Part shown: one piece after another, positions 30,828-40,548 of the stretch
Numbering within the stretch: position 1 is the stretch's first letter
Layout: the number at the start of each line of letters is the position of its first letter
NCBI RefSeq assembly: GCF_900129545.1
Contig: NZ_FQWB01000001.1
Span: 930,001 to 994,000 of the forward strand
Length of the DNA stretch: 64,000 nt
Origin: Flavobacterium fluvii
GTDB lineage: Bacteria > Bacteroidota > Bacteroidia > Flavobacteriales > Flavobacteriaceae
Direction of reading: 5' to 3'
The notes under the pieces: generated by a model
What the model was told of the DNA's origin: nothing
Seen by the model: only the letters and a program-made list of their open reading frames with translations
The model's database searches: none
Made by a program: the position numbers and the translations under genes

Positions 30828-33800
30828 ATGAAAAAATTATACACATTTTTATTATTCTTGTTGTCAGTCCCTGCATTTCAAATATATGCGCAGGCTCCCG
30901 TTTTGCCGGTCAAGACAGATTTGGCTACAACTTTAAGTGGTTCCAAGACTTTTAGTGATGGTGTCAATCCTGATGTCCTGTCATTTCCATTGTCATCTCC
31001 AACTGAATTTACTTTAGAGGTAAAAGCTAAAATAAATGCGGCCCAGGGTCGAGGCTTGGATGTTGAAGTCAAAAACTCCTATGGGGTAGGATTAAGAACA
31101 TCTTTAGACAAAAATACTTTCAACAATACAACAGCTTTACCTTTAATTACTAATTTAAGCACTTCTGTAGATAATGCTCAAGAGCAAACTTACAGATATG
31201 CCGTAAAAGATGGAATTGCAAATATTTATCAGGATGGCCACTATTTAGGTTCTAAAGCGCTTGAACTTGTAACTGATCCTTCAGGGACTTCGCAAATAGT
31301 TTATGGATCAGATAATTTACTAGGTAGATGGGCTGGGGTTGCCGGGGATAATTCAGGGAAGCCGAATGCATATGGTTGGGCTAATACCTATGCGACTCTT
31401 CCTTGGAATACTGCCAACTCCACAAGTGGTGTTAGGTATATTGATGTAACGGCTGGACATACCTTCGAATCGGATGGTACGGCTTACAATGGAAGAATAA
31501 TGTACATGCGTTGGGACAGTGCCAGTTATTCAGCATCAACTTACAGTTATCCCATAAAGCTTGAAAAAGGCTTGCAGTATGAATTTTCTTGGATTTACGA
31601 ATATGTGGCAAATGCAGCTGCGGGTGCCAAAATTAATGTTGCCATATCAGCAGCTGCAAATGGAACTGGTGCTCTCGTTTCAAAATCATTTACAACTGGT
31701 GCTATCAATAAATTAAGAAAAGGCGATTTGACATTCACTTCAGAAGTGGAAGGTACTTATTATGTGACCTTCACGGGTGCTTACGCACTTTTTGGTATTG
31801 GAGATTTGAAGCTTAAATCTACAAACATGATTAATACTTGGGATGGTTTTGTCAATGATGGTTCGAAAAGTCCTGCAGTATATGGTTGGGCTAATTCCAG
31901 CTCTCCTGCCATTTTTACTACTGCCAATAGCGGTACTGGGACAAGATTTATGGATGTGACTACTGGGCATACTTTCGAATCGGATGGGTCTGCTTATTCA
32001 GGAAAACTAATGTATATCGGATGGAATGATGCCAGTGTTCAAAATTCAACTTATTCTTTTCCGGTAGTATTGGAAGCTTCCAAAGATTATCAGTTTTCAT
32101 GGATTTATGACTACATTTCAAATGCAAGCCCTGGATCTCAAATGACTGTTAAGGTTAATACCTTGGCAGACGGGACGGGAACCGAGATTGCATCCAAAAG
32201 TTTTGTGACAGGAGCCGCCAATGCTTTGAGAAAAGGGGATTTGTCTTTCACGGCTCAAAATGCAGGTACGTATTATGTCACGATAACAGGGGATCAAGCC
32301 GTTTTTGGGATTGGAGAATTAAAGGTTCAAAGAGAGCAAGTTGCGAGAATTGTTATCGGTAAAAATTATGGGGCTGGTGCCGTGGATATGGTAATCAGTT
32401 CAGTGACTTACGAGGATAAAGCGTATGCTCCGGATAAAATTATTGCTCCTTCTGCGCAAACTTTGGAAACTGCAACCAACTTGAATGTTAGTGCTTTTGC
32501 AAAATCAATCGTGGTTTTAAAAGGATCTGCTTCTTTATATTTAAAAAATGCATACAATCCTTTAATCAATTCAACAGTAGATTTAAATGCAACAACTGCC
32601 AGTTTGTATTTTGAAAATATCAAACCAACAGTAGTGGTTAATTCCTATTTGAATTTCATTACGGTTAACGGTAATCCTGCAAGTAATGGCGTGAATGTGT
32701 CGGTTTCAATGTATGGATCAGGTGCTGTTGTTGCTCCTTATTCGGCTGTTGGTACCGTACTGCCGTTGGAAGTCTATACGGAAGAAAACTTTGGAGGAAC
32801 GTCACAACAATATGCAACAGTTACTCCACATACTGCTTTGGGTTCATTTGACAATGTGATCAAGTCCTTCAAATTAAAAAAAGGGTATATGGCTACCTTT
32901 GCCACTAATGCTGATGGATTGGGATATAGCAGGGTTTTTATAGCATCAACTCAAGATTTAGAATTTCCAGTTTTACCGGTTTATTTAAATGGAACAATTT
33001 CGTTCATTAGAGTAATGAAATGGAATGAGGTTTCTAAAAAAGGTCTTGCCAATGGATCTAACGAAGTTTTAGCTGCAACAAACAGTACTTGGTTTTACAA
33101 TTGGAATACAGGACTCGATACAACACCAAGTGTGGAATATGTGCCTATAAGACAAAGTGAAGGTTGGCCTTCATTTACCCCTGCTTATACAAAAGAGGGA
33201 TATACACATCTTTTAGGATTTAACGAACCAGACCGTCCTGATCAGGCAAATATGACTGTCGAGGCTGCGATAAATGGATGGCCAGGTCTTTTGAAATCAG
33301 GCTTAAGAGTTGGTTCTCCAGCCACATCAGATCCGTTTAATCCTTGGATGGGTACTTTTATGGCTCAAGCAGAAGCCAAAAATTATCGAATTGATTATGT
33401 AGCTCTGCATTGTTATTGGTATAAGTCTGCGGCACAATGGAAAAGTGACTTGCAAAATATTTATGACAGATACAAAAGACCAATTTGGATTACAGAATGG
33501 AATGTAGGTGCAAACTGGACGGGAAATAGTTTTCCTGATGGTCCTATAATGCTTACAGATGCAAACGCGACGAAGCATAAAAATGATTTGGCAGGAGTGT
33601 TGGACGTTCTTGAAACTACCGATTATGTGGAGCGTTATTCCCTATACAACTGGGTGCAGGATTCCAGAGCTTTGTATGTTACCATAAATGATGCTTTTAA
33701 GACAAGAAACCCAAACTGGGAAAGTTATGTGTGGCTTAAAACTGCACCAGTAATTTCAAGTACAGCTACTGATTATGTGGTTTTAACTCCAGCAGGAGAA

Positions 33801-35576
33801 TATTATGCCAAAAATGCTTTGGCAAAAGCTTATAATCCAGCAAGAGAATACATTGCTACATGGAAAACTTTGGTGGAAACCTTAAGTTATAAGTTGTCAT
33901 CAGATTTTCAAAATGCCACAATCAGTTGGACTGGTAATAATCAAGAGTTAATCAAGAAATATACTGTCGAAAGAAAATTAGAAGGAGAGGCTGATTTCTC
34001 TGTTTTTTACGATTCAACTAATTCGACAGTTCTTAACGTGAATGATGTGGTGCATTCTAAAGCAGAATATCGTTTGAAAGTGGTAGGCAAAGATAATGTT
34101 GAAACGATCTCTCCCGTAATTACAATTATCAAAGCTGTCGTTGCGGATGCTCCTAGCGGTTTAAGTGGAGAAGCAATATCTACTACAATCATTAATTTAA
34201 ATTGGCCTGCTGCAGATAGAGCCGATGCTTATAATCTTTGGAGAGCAAACACTATTGATGGCACCTATGGGCTTATCGCTTCTTATCTAACCGGAACCAG
34301 TTTCCAAAATACAGGATTGACTAAAAACACTCCGTATTATTATAAAGTAACCGCCTTAAACACGGGAGGGGAAAGCCCAAAATCTGCTCCGCTTACGGTG
34401 AGCACTTTAGATTTAGTGGTTCCTCAAAAAGTTTCGAATGCTGTTTTGGCTTCTGGTGATGCCAAGGTGAAATTGGAGTGGGGTAATATGTATGATGCCG
34501 AGTTTTATGTAAAACGTTCAACATCCCAATCGGGTCCGTTTACAACCATTGCAACAGCCCAATCTGCGAATTATGTTGATTTAACGGCTCTAAATGGCAC
34601 AACATATTATTATAAAATTGCTGCTTTTAATCTTGCTGGCGAAGGAATGGAATCAGAAGTAATCATCTCCAGACCTAATTTAGGACAACATGCTTATTTT
34701 GATTTTAGTGAGAATACCGGTTTAAATGCTCATGATCAATGGGGCTATTATGATGGAACTTTGGCTGCTGCCACAACCTGGACAACAGGCAAGGCAGGAA
34801 GTGGAGCTGATTTTAATGGAACTTCAACTTCTTACGTCAAGCTTAAAGAAGGAATAATGGAGGGTCTAAATGATTTTACCATTGCTACTTGGGTGAATTC
34901 AAAAGCTATAACAAATAATACCAGAATATTTGATTTTGGATACGATACGGCAAGTTGGATGGCTTTTATACCTTATTATGGCGGGGATAAAATTCGATAT
35001 AAAATTTCTTATGGTGGAAATTCAGCCGAAGTGATGGGGACTTATACCTTGCCTATAAACCAATGGGTGCATTTAGCGTTGGTTCAAAGTGGGGATGTTT
35101 GTAAAATCTATGCCGATGGTGTAGAAATTGCCAGTGGAACGGTTACGCTTAAACCATCAGGACTTGGCAAAACTACAGCCAATTATCTTGTCAAATCGCA
35201 GTGGCCTGCCGATCCTTTTTTAAATGCTTCAATGGATGAGTTTAGAATTTTCAATCGTGCTTTGGGTGCCACAGAAATCAATGAATTAGTGAATGCAAAT
35301 ATTAGTTTGGGTGTTGATGATTTTTCAAAAACTCCTTATGATGTAGTAAGAGCTTTCCCAAATCCTACTTCGGGTCAATTTGATGTTATTTTGCCAACGA
35401 ATGATGATTCGGCATCTATAGCAATTTATACTGTTGGAGGTAAATTAATTTCCAAAGCGAATTACCCAGTTGAAAATGGTAAAGTTCATTTGAATATAGA
35501 GAATGAGACTACTGGAGTTTACTTGATAAAGATTCAATCTTATCCAGATAAAACCATTCGTATTATTAAAAAATAA
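30828..35576 (+). CDS. Large T9SS-secreted GH128-type endo-glycanase with carbohydrate-binding repeats
   Basis: The 1582-residue protein should be exported and released or anchored by T9SS. Order: signal peptide (to about 22, IYAQ); an N-terminal domain; two tandem 165-residue beta-sandwich repeats (about 168-335 and 337-505, each with YGWAN, GHTFESDG and LRKGDL blocks); and a catalytic barrel about 725-965. There, Glu800 in GFNEPD and Glu890 in ITEWN match GH128 acid/base and nucleophile. Three fibronectin-III-like domains (about 1020-1280), a LamG-type lectin domain (about 1286-1490) and a C-terminal Por sorting domain (about 1506-1582, FPNPTSGQF to IRIIKK) complete it. Known GH128 enzymes cut beta-1,3-glucan; here beta-1,3-galactan is also possible. 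The binding repeats are a guess from fold. Confidence 0.85.
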   Translation: MKKLYTFLLFLLSVPAFQIYAQAPVLPVKTDLATTLSGSKTFSDGVNPDVLSFPLSSPTEFTLEVKAKINAAQGRGLDVEVKNSYGVGLRTSLDKNTFNNTTALPLITNLSTSVDNAQEQTYRYAVKDGIANIYQDGHYLGSKALELVTDPSGTSQIVYGSDNLLGRWAGVAGDNSGKPNAYGWANTYATLPWNTANSTSGVRYIDVTAGHTFESDGTAYNGRIMYMRWDSASYSASTYSYPIKLEKGLQYEFSWIYEYVANAAAGAKINVAISAAANGTGALVSKSFTTGAINKLRKGDLTFTSEVEGTYYVTFTGAYALFGIGDLKLKSTNMINTWDGFVNDGSKSPAVYGWANSSSPAIFTTANSGTGTRFMDVTTGHTFESDGSAYSGKLMYIGWNDASVQNSTYSFPVVLEASKDYQFSWIYDYISNASPGSQMTVKVNTLADGTGTEIASKSFVTGAANALRKGDLSFTAQNAGTYYVTITGDQAVFGIGELKVQREQVARIVIGKNYGAGAVDMVISSVTYEDKAYAPDKIIAPSAQTLETATNLNVSAFAKSIVVLKGSASLYLKNAYNPLINSTVDLNATTASLYFENIKPTVVVNSYLNFITVNGNPASNGVNVSVSMYGSGAVVAPYSAVGTVLPLEVYTEENFGGTSQQYATVTPHTALGSFDNVIKSFKLKKGYMATFATNADGLGYSRVFIASTQDLEFPVLPVYLNGTISFIRVMKWNEVSKKGLANGSNEVLAATNSTWFYNWNTGLDTTPSVEYVPIRQSEGWPSFTPAYTKEGYTHLLGFNEPDRPDQANMTVEAAINGWPGLLKSGLRVGSPATSDPFNPWMGTFMAQAEAKNYRIDYVALHCYWYKSAAQWKSDLQNIYDRYKRPIWITEWNVGANWTGNSFPDGPIMLTDANATKHKNDLAGVLDVLETTDYVERYSLYNWVQDSRALYVTINDAFKTRNPNWESYVWLKTAPVISSTATDYVVLTPAGEYYAKNALAKAYNPAREYIATWKTLVETLSYKLSSDFQNATISWTGNNQELIKKYTVERKLEGEADFSVFYDSTNSTVLNVNDVVHSKAEYRLKVVGKDNVETISPVITIIKAVVADAPSGLSGEAISTTIINLNWPAADRADAYNLWRANTIDGTYGLIASYLTGTSFQNTGLTKNTPYYYKVTALNTGGESPKSAPLTVSTLDLVVPQKVSNAVLASGDAKVKLEWGNMYDAEFYVKRSTSQSGPFTTIATAQSANYVDLTALNGTTYYYKIAAFNLAGEGMESEVIISRPNLGQHAYFDFSENTGLNAHDQWGYYDGTLAAATTWTTGKAGSGADFNGTSTSYVKLKEGIMEGLNDFTIATWVNSKAITNNTRIFDFGYDTASWMAFIPYYGGDKIRYKISYGGNSAEVMGTYTLPINQWVHLALVQSGDVCKIYADGVEIASGTVTLKPSGLGKTTANYLVKSQWPADPFLNASMDEFRIFNRALGATEINELVNANISLGVDDFSKTPYDVVRAFPNPTSGQFDVILPTNDDSASIAIYTVGGKLISKANYPVENGKVHLNIENETTGVYLIKIQSYPDKTIRIIKK

Positions 35577-35624
35577 TGAATTGCAGATGTAAGAGAAGTT
35601 TATTGGGTTTTTAGTTAGTTGAAG

Positions 35625-35644
35625 AGGGATCTTTAGGGATCCCT
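35625..35644 (+). terminator. Small hairpin after the GH128-type gene
   Basis: AGGGATC (35625-35631) and GATCCCT (35638-35644) form a 7-bp stem with a 6-base loop. No T run follows, so it may only slow or partly stop reading into the GH16 gene. Confidence 0.35.
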
Positions 35645-35709
35645 TATCATAATAATGGAACTTATAGAAATGTCCTGCGATTAATTTTGATTAAAAAAAT
35701 GCATGTAAA

Positions 35710-36567
35710 ATGAAATTGTTCACTTTCAAGTTTTTGGTTTTCGGAATTGTATTGATTCTGATTTCCGGTTTTGTTGAGAATGAGGAAAAGCCTCCTAAAT
35801 ATAAGGGATATCGTTTGGTTTGGAACGATGAATTCAATGTTGACGGAACTCCAAGTGAAAAGAATTGGAATTATGAGGAAGGTTTTGTCAGAAACAATGA
35901 AAATCAATGGTATCAAAAGGAGAACGCTTATTGCCAAACCGGATTTCTTGTAATCGAAGCCAAAAAAGAAAGCAGAATAAACCCTGGTTTTGTTTCTTAT
36001 GATCATAAATCCTGGCGCAAAAACCGAGATTCCATAAAAGTGACTTCTTCCTGTTTAATTACGAGAGGAAAACATTCCTGGCAATATGGACGATTTGAAA
36101 TGCGAGCCAAGATTCCAATTGGAAAAGGAATGTGGCCAGCCTTTTGGACCCTGGGGGTAAAGGGAAATTGGCCAGCAAATGGCGAAATAGACATAATGGA
36201 ATATTATACGGGAAAAATATTGGCCAATGCAGCATGGAAATCGAATACAGGAACTACGGCCTGGGACAGTAAAACGGTTCCGTTGACTGATTTTAAAGAG
36301 GATTCGTGGGCAGATGAATTTCATGTATGGAGAATGGATTGGGATGAGCATTCAATTAAATTGTATGTAGATAATCAATTGTTGAATGAAACGGATTTGA
36401 AAGAAACAATAAATGATCCCGGTCAAAGTATAATTCCATTTCAGCAGCCCCATTATTTATTGGTAAATCTGGCGGTAGGAGGAATGAATGGTGGGGAATA
36501 TACAACGGCTAGTTTGCCATCAAAATACATAATAGATTATATAAGGGTTTACCAAAAAAAGAAGTAA
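35710..36567 (+). CDS. GH16 family endo-beta-glycanase (laminarinase-like)
   Basis: The 285-residue enzyme has an N-terminal hydrophobic signal (no clear lipobox) and one GH16 jelly-roll. The active-site motif GEIDIMEYY places nucleophile Glu159, Asp161 and acid/base Glu164 in the ExDxxE form of beta-1,3-glucanase-like subfamilies. Substrate-cleft blocks WNDEFN, YGRFEMRAKIP, GMWPAFWTLG and the closing strand YIIDYIRVYQ are intact. Laminarin-type beta-1,3-glucan is the usual substrate, but related GH16 enzymes cut beta-1,3-galactan, which fits the GH43 neighbour better. The GH43 gene begins one base after the stop, so the two are tightly co-expressed. Confidence 0.92.
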   Translation: MKLFTFKFLVFGIVLILISGFVENEEKPPKYKGYRLVWNDEFNVDGTPSEKNWNYEEGFVRNNENQWYQKENAYCQTGFLVIEAKKESRINPGFVSYDHKSWRKNRDSIKVTSSCLITRGKHSWQYGRFEMRAKIPIGKGMWPAFWTLGVKGNWPANGEIDIMEYYTGKILANAAWKSNTGTTAWDSKTVPLTDFKEDSWADEFHVWRMDWDEHSIKLYVDNQLLNETDLKETINDPGQSIIPFQQPHYLLVNLAVGGMNGGEYTTASLPSKYIIDYIRVYQKKK

Positions 36568-36568
36568 A

Positions 36569-37696
36569 ATGAGATTAAAATATTCGATAATTATAAGTTT
36601 CGTATGTTCTTTTGTTTTCAGTCAAGGCAATTATTTTGCTCCGGGAAAACAATGGAAAGATACTGATGGAGTACATATTAATGCGCATGGAGGCGGGGTA
36701 ATTTTTGTTGACGGGACTTATTATTGGTACGGAGAATATAAGACTTCGGGCCGTGGAGGAAATACATCTTTGAAAGGAGTCAGCTGTTATTCCTCAAAAG
36801 ATTTGTACAACTGGAAAAACGAGGGTATTGTTCTAAAGGTGGAACAAGATCCTAATTCCGAAATAACAAAAGGTTGCATTATAGAACGTCCAAAAGTGGT
36901 TTTTAATAAAAAAACAGGAAAGTACGTGATGTGGTTTCATTTGGAGTTGAAAGGACAAGGTTACGATGCCGCCAGGGCAGCTGTTGCCATAAGTGATAAT
37001 CCAAAAGGACCTTTTGAATTTAAAAAATCATACCGCGCCAATAAAGGAGTTTGGCCAATGAACTTCAACGATAAGTTCAAGTCTGCAGCAATTAATGAAA
37101 ATGCATTAAAGTCGTGGAGTCCAGAATGGCGAGAAGCAATCAAAAACGGAATGCTGGTTCGACGTGATTTTGAAAAAGGACAGATGTCCAGAGACATGAC
37201 CGTTTATGTAGATGATGACAATAAAGCCTATCTTGTACATGCCGCAGAAGATAATTTGACACTCCATATTTCTGAACTCACGGATGATTATTTAGATTTT
37301 ACCGAGAAATGGACAAGAGTGGAGCCTGCAGGTCATAATGAAGCACCGGCCATTTTTAAAAAAGACGGGGTTTATTACATGATAACTTCCGGCTGTACGG
37401 GCTGGGATCCCAATGAGGCGCGCTCGTTTAAATCCAAATCCATTTGGGGGCCATGGAAATCTCTCGGTAATCCATGCGTTGGAAAAGATGCCTCGCTTAC
37501 ATTTCATTCGCAAAGCACTTATGTCTTGCCCGTGGAAGGAAAAAAAGATCAATTTATTTTTATGGCCGATCGATGGAAACCCGATAACCCGATTGACGGC
37601 ACTTATGTTTGGCTTCCTGTAAAGTTCAACAATGGAAAACCAGTTTTGGAATGGTTGGAAACTTGGAATCTGGCAGTTTTTTCAAAAAAACAATAA
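36569..37696 (+). CDS. GH43 enzyme resembling exo-beta-1,3-galactanase (subfamily 24 type)
   Basis: The 375-residue secreted protein (signal peptide to about FSQ, residue 19) has a five-blade propeller. Its first blade reads DGVHINAHGGGVI followed by GTYYWYGEY. This is the signature of the exo-beta-1,3-galactanase branch of GH43, in which the usual N-terminal Asp base (a DP motif) is absent and HGGG stands in its place. An ERPKV block at about 108-112 and NEAPAIFKK at about 260-268 supply the conserved acids. Such enzymes release galactose, or side-chain-bearing galactose, from the beta-1,3-galactan backbone of arabinogalactan proteins. It is the strongest single clue to the locus substrate. 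The subfamily call comes from motif memory only. Confidence 0.8.
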   Translation: MRLKYSIIISFVCSFVFSQGNYFAPGKQWKDTDGVHINAHGGGVIFVDGTYYWYGEYKTSGRGGNTSLKGVSCYSSKDLYNWKNEGIVLKVEQDPNSEITKGCIIERPKVVFNKKTGKYVMWFHLELKGQGYDAARAAVAISDNPKGPFEFKKSYRANKGVWPMNFNDKFKSAAINENALKSWSPEWREAIKNGMLVRRDFEKGQMSRDMTVYVDDDNKAYLVHAAEDNLTLHISELTDDYLDFTEKWTRVEPAGHNEAPAIFKKDGVYYMITSGCTGWDPNEARSFKSKSIWGPWKSLGNPCVGKDASLTFHSQSTYVLPVEGKKDQFIFMADRWKPDNPIDGTYVWLPVKFNNGKPVLEWLETWNLAVFSKKQ

Positions 37697-37766
37697 ATCG
37701 AATTTTTACTTGATATAATTTGTATTGGCATCTGTTAATGGTTAATATTGATAAAAAAAAGGATTA

Positions 37767-39443
37767 ATGAATAGAAAATTTATTTTGGCAATTACATTTT
37801 GCTTTTGTTGCATTGTACAAATGATGTCCCAAGAAAAATCTGTAATCAGCAGCACCGAAAAATACAAGCAATTCGGGCTTGTTTGGGGGTTGATGAAATA
37901 CCATCATTCCGAAATAAGTAAAGGAACTTACAATTGGGACGAAACATTTGTTGAAAATATTGACAAACTTGAAGGTGTACATACCCAAACAAACCTCGAT
38001 GCGTTTTTATTAAATTTTGTTTTATCAGTCAAAGAAAGTAAAATAAAGACCGAGACAAATACGGATAATCTATTCACAAAAAATTTTGATTATAACTGGA
38101 TTGAACAATATTCGGGAAATAAAGAACTTTATACCAAGTTAAAAAAATTAGAAAACAATACAAGTATAGGTAACTACTACACTTCAAAAAGTGGAATTCC
38201 GACTTTCGAAAATGAGAAAGGATTTAAAGCATTTGACCATAAATTAAAAAGCCATAGACTATTAGAGTTATTCAGTTTTTGGAACGTTATCCAATATTAT
38301 GATGTAAATAAATATCTGATGGATAAAAACTGGTTTGGTCAGTTAGATTATTTTATTGATAGCTTCGTAAACAGTAATTCTCAATTAGAATATGAGTTGG
38401 CAAAGACCAGTTTAATTGTGTCACTTAATGATTCACATTCTAGTTATTTATCAAAAACAGTAGCCGATTCTCTATTTAAATTTAGGCCTCCAATCGGAAT
38501 AAAGAATATTAATGACACTTTAGTTGTTAGGAGTATTTTTAATAAAAATTTAGGAGAAAAAGATGATTTGAGATTGGGAGATTTGATTGTTGAAATTAAT
38601 GACCTGGACATTAAATCACTTCAAAAGCAAAATATACAATCAAAATTTTCTTCTTCGAATGATACTTATTCAAAAGGGCTTTCTGGGTGGTTGCTGCGTA
38701 ATATAGAAGATAGCGTCAAAGTTAAAATAAAAAGAAACGATTCTGTTGTTACAAAATATATTCATCTTTATAAAACCTTTGAAAATAAAGATTATTCTTA
38801 TTTACCATTTTTTAGAATTGAAAAAGAATGGCAAATTATGGATGATAATATTGGCTATATAAATTTAAAAACAATCTCTAAAGAGGATATCAAAAAAGCA
38901 TTTGAAGAATTTTCCAACACAAATGGAATTATAATAGATTTAAGAAATTATCCAAAAAATATTAGAGGGTCAGATATTACACAACATACCTATCCAGACA
39001 GGAAAGAATTTATTAAGGTTCTATCGCCATTAGGAAATAGACCTTCATTGGCAAGCTTTGGTAAGCCTTCGATTAGTATTATAATAGATCCTGATAAAAG
39101 TGGTAGTAAAAACTCAAAATACTATAATAAAAAGATTATTTTATTAGTAGATCATACCACTCAAAGTAAGGCTGAGTATATTGGAATGGCTATTCAAGCA
39201 TCTCCTACATGTATAACTGTAGGTGAAACGACAGCAGGTTCTGTAATGAATATTGCCATTTTCAAACTGCCTGATGGGACAGAATTTCGATTCACTGTTC
39301 TGGGAGGATTTTATCCAGATGGAACAGGCGTTCAAAGGAAAGGCTTGAAAATAGATCACTTTGTTCAAGAAACCACATCAAATTTTACTAAGGATCAATA
39401 TATTCTTAAAGGGATTGAATTAATAAAATCTACAAAAAAATAA
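37767..39443 (+). CDS. S41 family (C-terminal processing protease-like) peptidase, secreted
   Basis: The 558-residue protein has a signal peptide (to about MMSQ, residue 22), a helical N-terminal half, a PDZ-like piece (about 245-330, with LRLGDLIVEINDLDI) and the S41 catalytic core. Nucleophile Ser467 sits in TTQSKAEY, with Glu470 three residues on, and a GGFYPDGTGVQRKGLKID end typical of the family follows. It is not a carbohydrate enzyme, yet it stands in line between two GH43 genes with gaps of 70 and 13 bases. Its DNA is visibly more AT-rich than its neighbours. It might process surface proteins of the locus or peptide attached to a glycoprotein substrate; this is speculation. Confidence 0.86.
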   Translation: MNRKFILAITFCFCCIVQMMSQEKSVISSTEKYKQFGLVWGLMKYHHSEISKGTYNWDETFVENIDKLEGVHTQTNLDAFLLNFVLSVKESKIKTETNTDNLFTKNFDYNWIEQYSGNKELYTKLKKLENNTSIGNYYTSKSGIPTFENEKGFKAFDHKLKSHRLLELFSFWNVIQYYDVNKYLMDKNWFGQLDYFIDSFVNSNSQLEYELAKTSLIVSLNDSHSSYLSKTVADSLFKFRPPIGIKNINDTLVVRSIFNKNLGEKDDLRLGDLIVEINDLDIKSLQKQNIQSKFSSSNDTYSKGLSGWLLRNIEDSVKVKIKRNDSVVTKYIHLYKTFENKDYSYLPFFRIEKEWQIMDDNIGYINLKTISKEDIKKAFEEFSNTNGIIIDLRNYPKNIRGSDITQHTYPDRKEFIKVLSPLGNRPSLASFGKPSISIIIDPDKSGSKNSKYYNKKIILLVDHTTQSKAEYIGMAIQASPTCITVGETTAGSVMNIAIFKLPDGTEFRFTVLGGFYPDGTGVQRKGLKIDHFVQETTSNFTKDQYILKGIELIKSTKK

Positions 39444-39456
39444 AGAGAACTGATTT

Positions 39457-40467
39457 ATGTATAAAATTTTCAACACACCTGTTTTGCGCAAAGCTCTTTT
39501 GGCGGTTAATTGTTTTTTAATGGCAAGCATGGTTTCCTGCAATACGCTTTCAATTGCAACCAAGGAAGCTAAATATTCCAGCTATCTGTTCGCATATTTT
39601 ACAGGAAATAGCCAAAAAGAAGAGGCTATACATTTTGCCTTGAGCACGGATGGTTATAATTACCAAGCCTTGAACAACAATCAACCTATTATTGATTCCA
39701 AAGTCATTAGTTCTTCGGGAGGCATTCGTGATCCCCATATTTTAAGGGGAGCCGACGGCAAAACATTTTACATGGTGGTTACCGACATGGTTTCCGCCAA
39801 AGGATGGAGTTCCAACCGGGCCATGATTTTGATGAAATCAACCGACTTGATTAACTGGACTTCCACAGTTGTCAATATTCCTCAAACCTATCCCAAGGAA
39901 TTTGGAGACGTAAAACGGGTTTGGGCGCCACAAACCATTTATGATAAGGAAACAAAACAGTATATGGTTTATTGGTCCATGTTGGGGGATAAAGGACCGG
40001 ACATTATTTATTATGCCTATGCCAACAAAGATTTTACGGCTTTGGCCACCACGCCCAAGCAATTGTTTTACAGCCCGTCCAATAGTGCTTGCATCGATGG
40101 CGATATTGTTTTTAATGAGGGAAAGTACCATTTGTTTTTCAAGAACGAAAGTTCGGGAGGAGGCATTCGACAAGCTGTTTCAGATAAATTGACGGAAGGT
40201 TACGTGCAACAAGAAGGTTTTTTTGATCAAACAGACGAAGCCGTTGAAGGATCGGGAATTTTTAAATTGATTGACTCGGATGAATATATTTTGATGTACG
40301 ACATGTACATGAAAGGAAAATACCAGTTTACAAAAACCAAAGATTTTCAGCATTTTTCTGTTGTGGACAACGCCATATCCATGAATTTTCACCCAAGGCA
40401 CGGAACCGTTATTCGAATCACGGAAAAAGAAAAGCAGGCTTTAATCAAGAAATGGGGAAGCAAATAA
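39457..40467 (+). CDS. GH43-like glycosidase, lipoprotein
   Basis: The 336-residue protein has a lipobox (MVSC, Cys28) and a five-blade propeller. A catalytic-base motif GGIRDPHIL (Asp92), a WAPQ block at 156-159, an IDGD motif (Asp214) and VEGSGIF (Glu264, likely acid) follow the GH43 order base, pKa-modulator, acid. The opening block SSYLFAYFTGN with EAIHFALSTDGYNY is common in an arabinosidase-annotated branch of GH43 from gut and soil Bacteroidota. I cannot assign the subfamily. It starts 13 bases after the peptidase gene. An alpha-L-arabinofuranosidase or beta-galactosidase role on side chains would fit the locus. Confidence 0.82.
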   Translation: MYKIFNTPVLRKALLAVNCFLMASMVSCNTLSIATKEAKYSSYLFAYFTGNSQKEEAIHFALSTDGYNYQALNNNQPIIDSKVISSSGGIRDPHILRGADGKTFYMVVTDMVSAKGWSSNRAMILMKSTDLINWTSTVVNIPQTYPKEFGDVKRVWAPQTIYDKETKQYMVYWSMLGDKGPDIIYYAYANKDFTALATTPKQLFYSPSNSACIDGDIVFNEGKYHLFFKNESSGGGIRQAVSDKLTEGYVQQEGFFDQTDEAVEGSGIFKLIDSDEYILMYDMYMKGKYQFTKTKDFQHFSVVDNAISMNFHPRHGTVIRITEKEKQALIKKWGSK

Positions 40468-40548
40468 ATGATGATTTGATTGCTGTTAAAGACAATAGTT
40501 CGATAATTTTAACCTCGGACAATACTTTTAAAGAAGAAAATTTATTTT

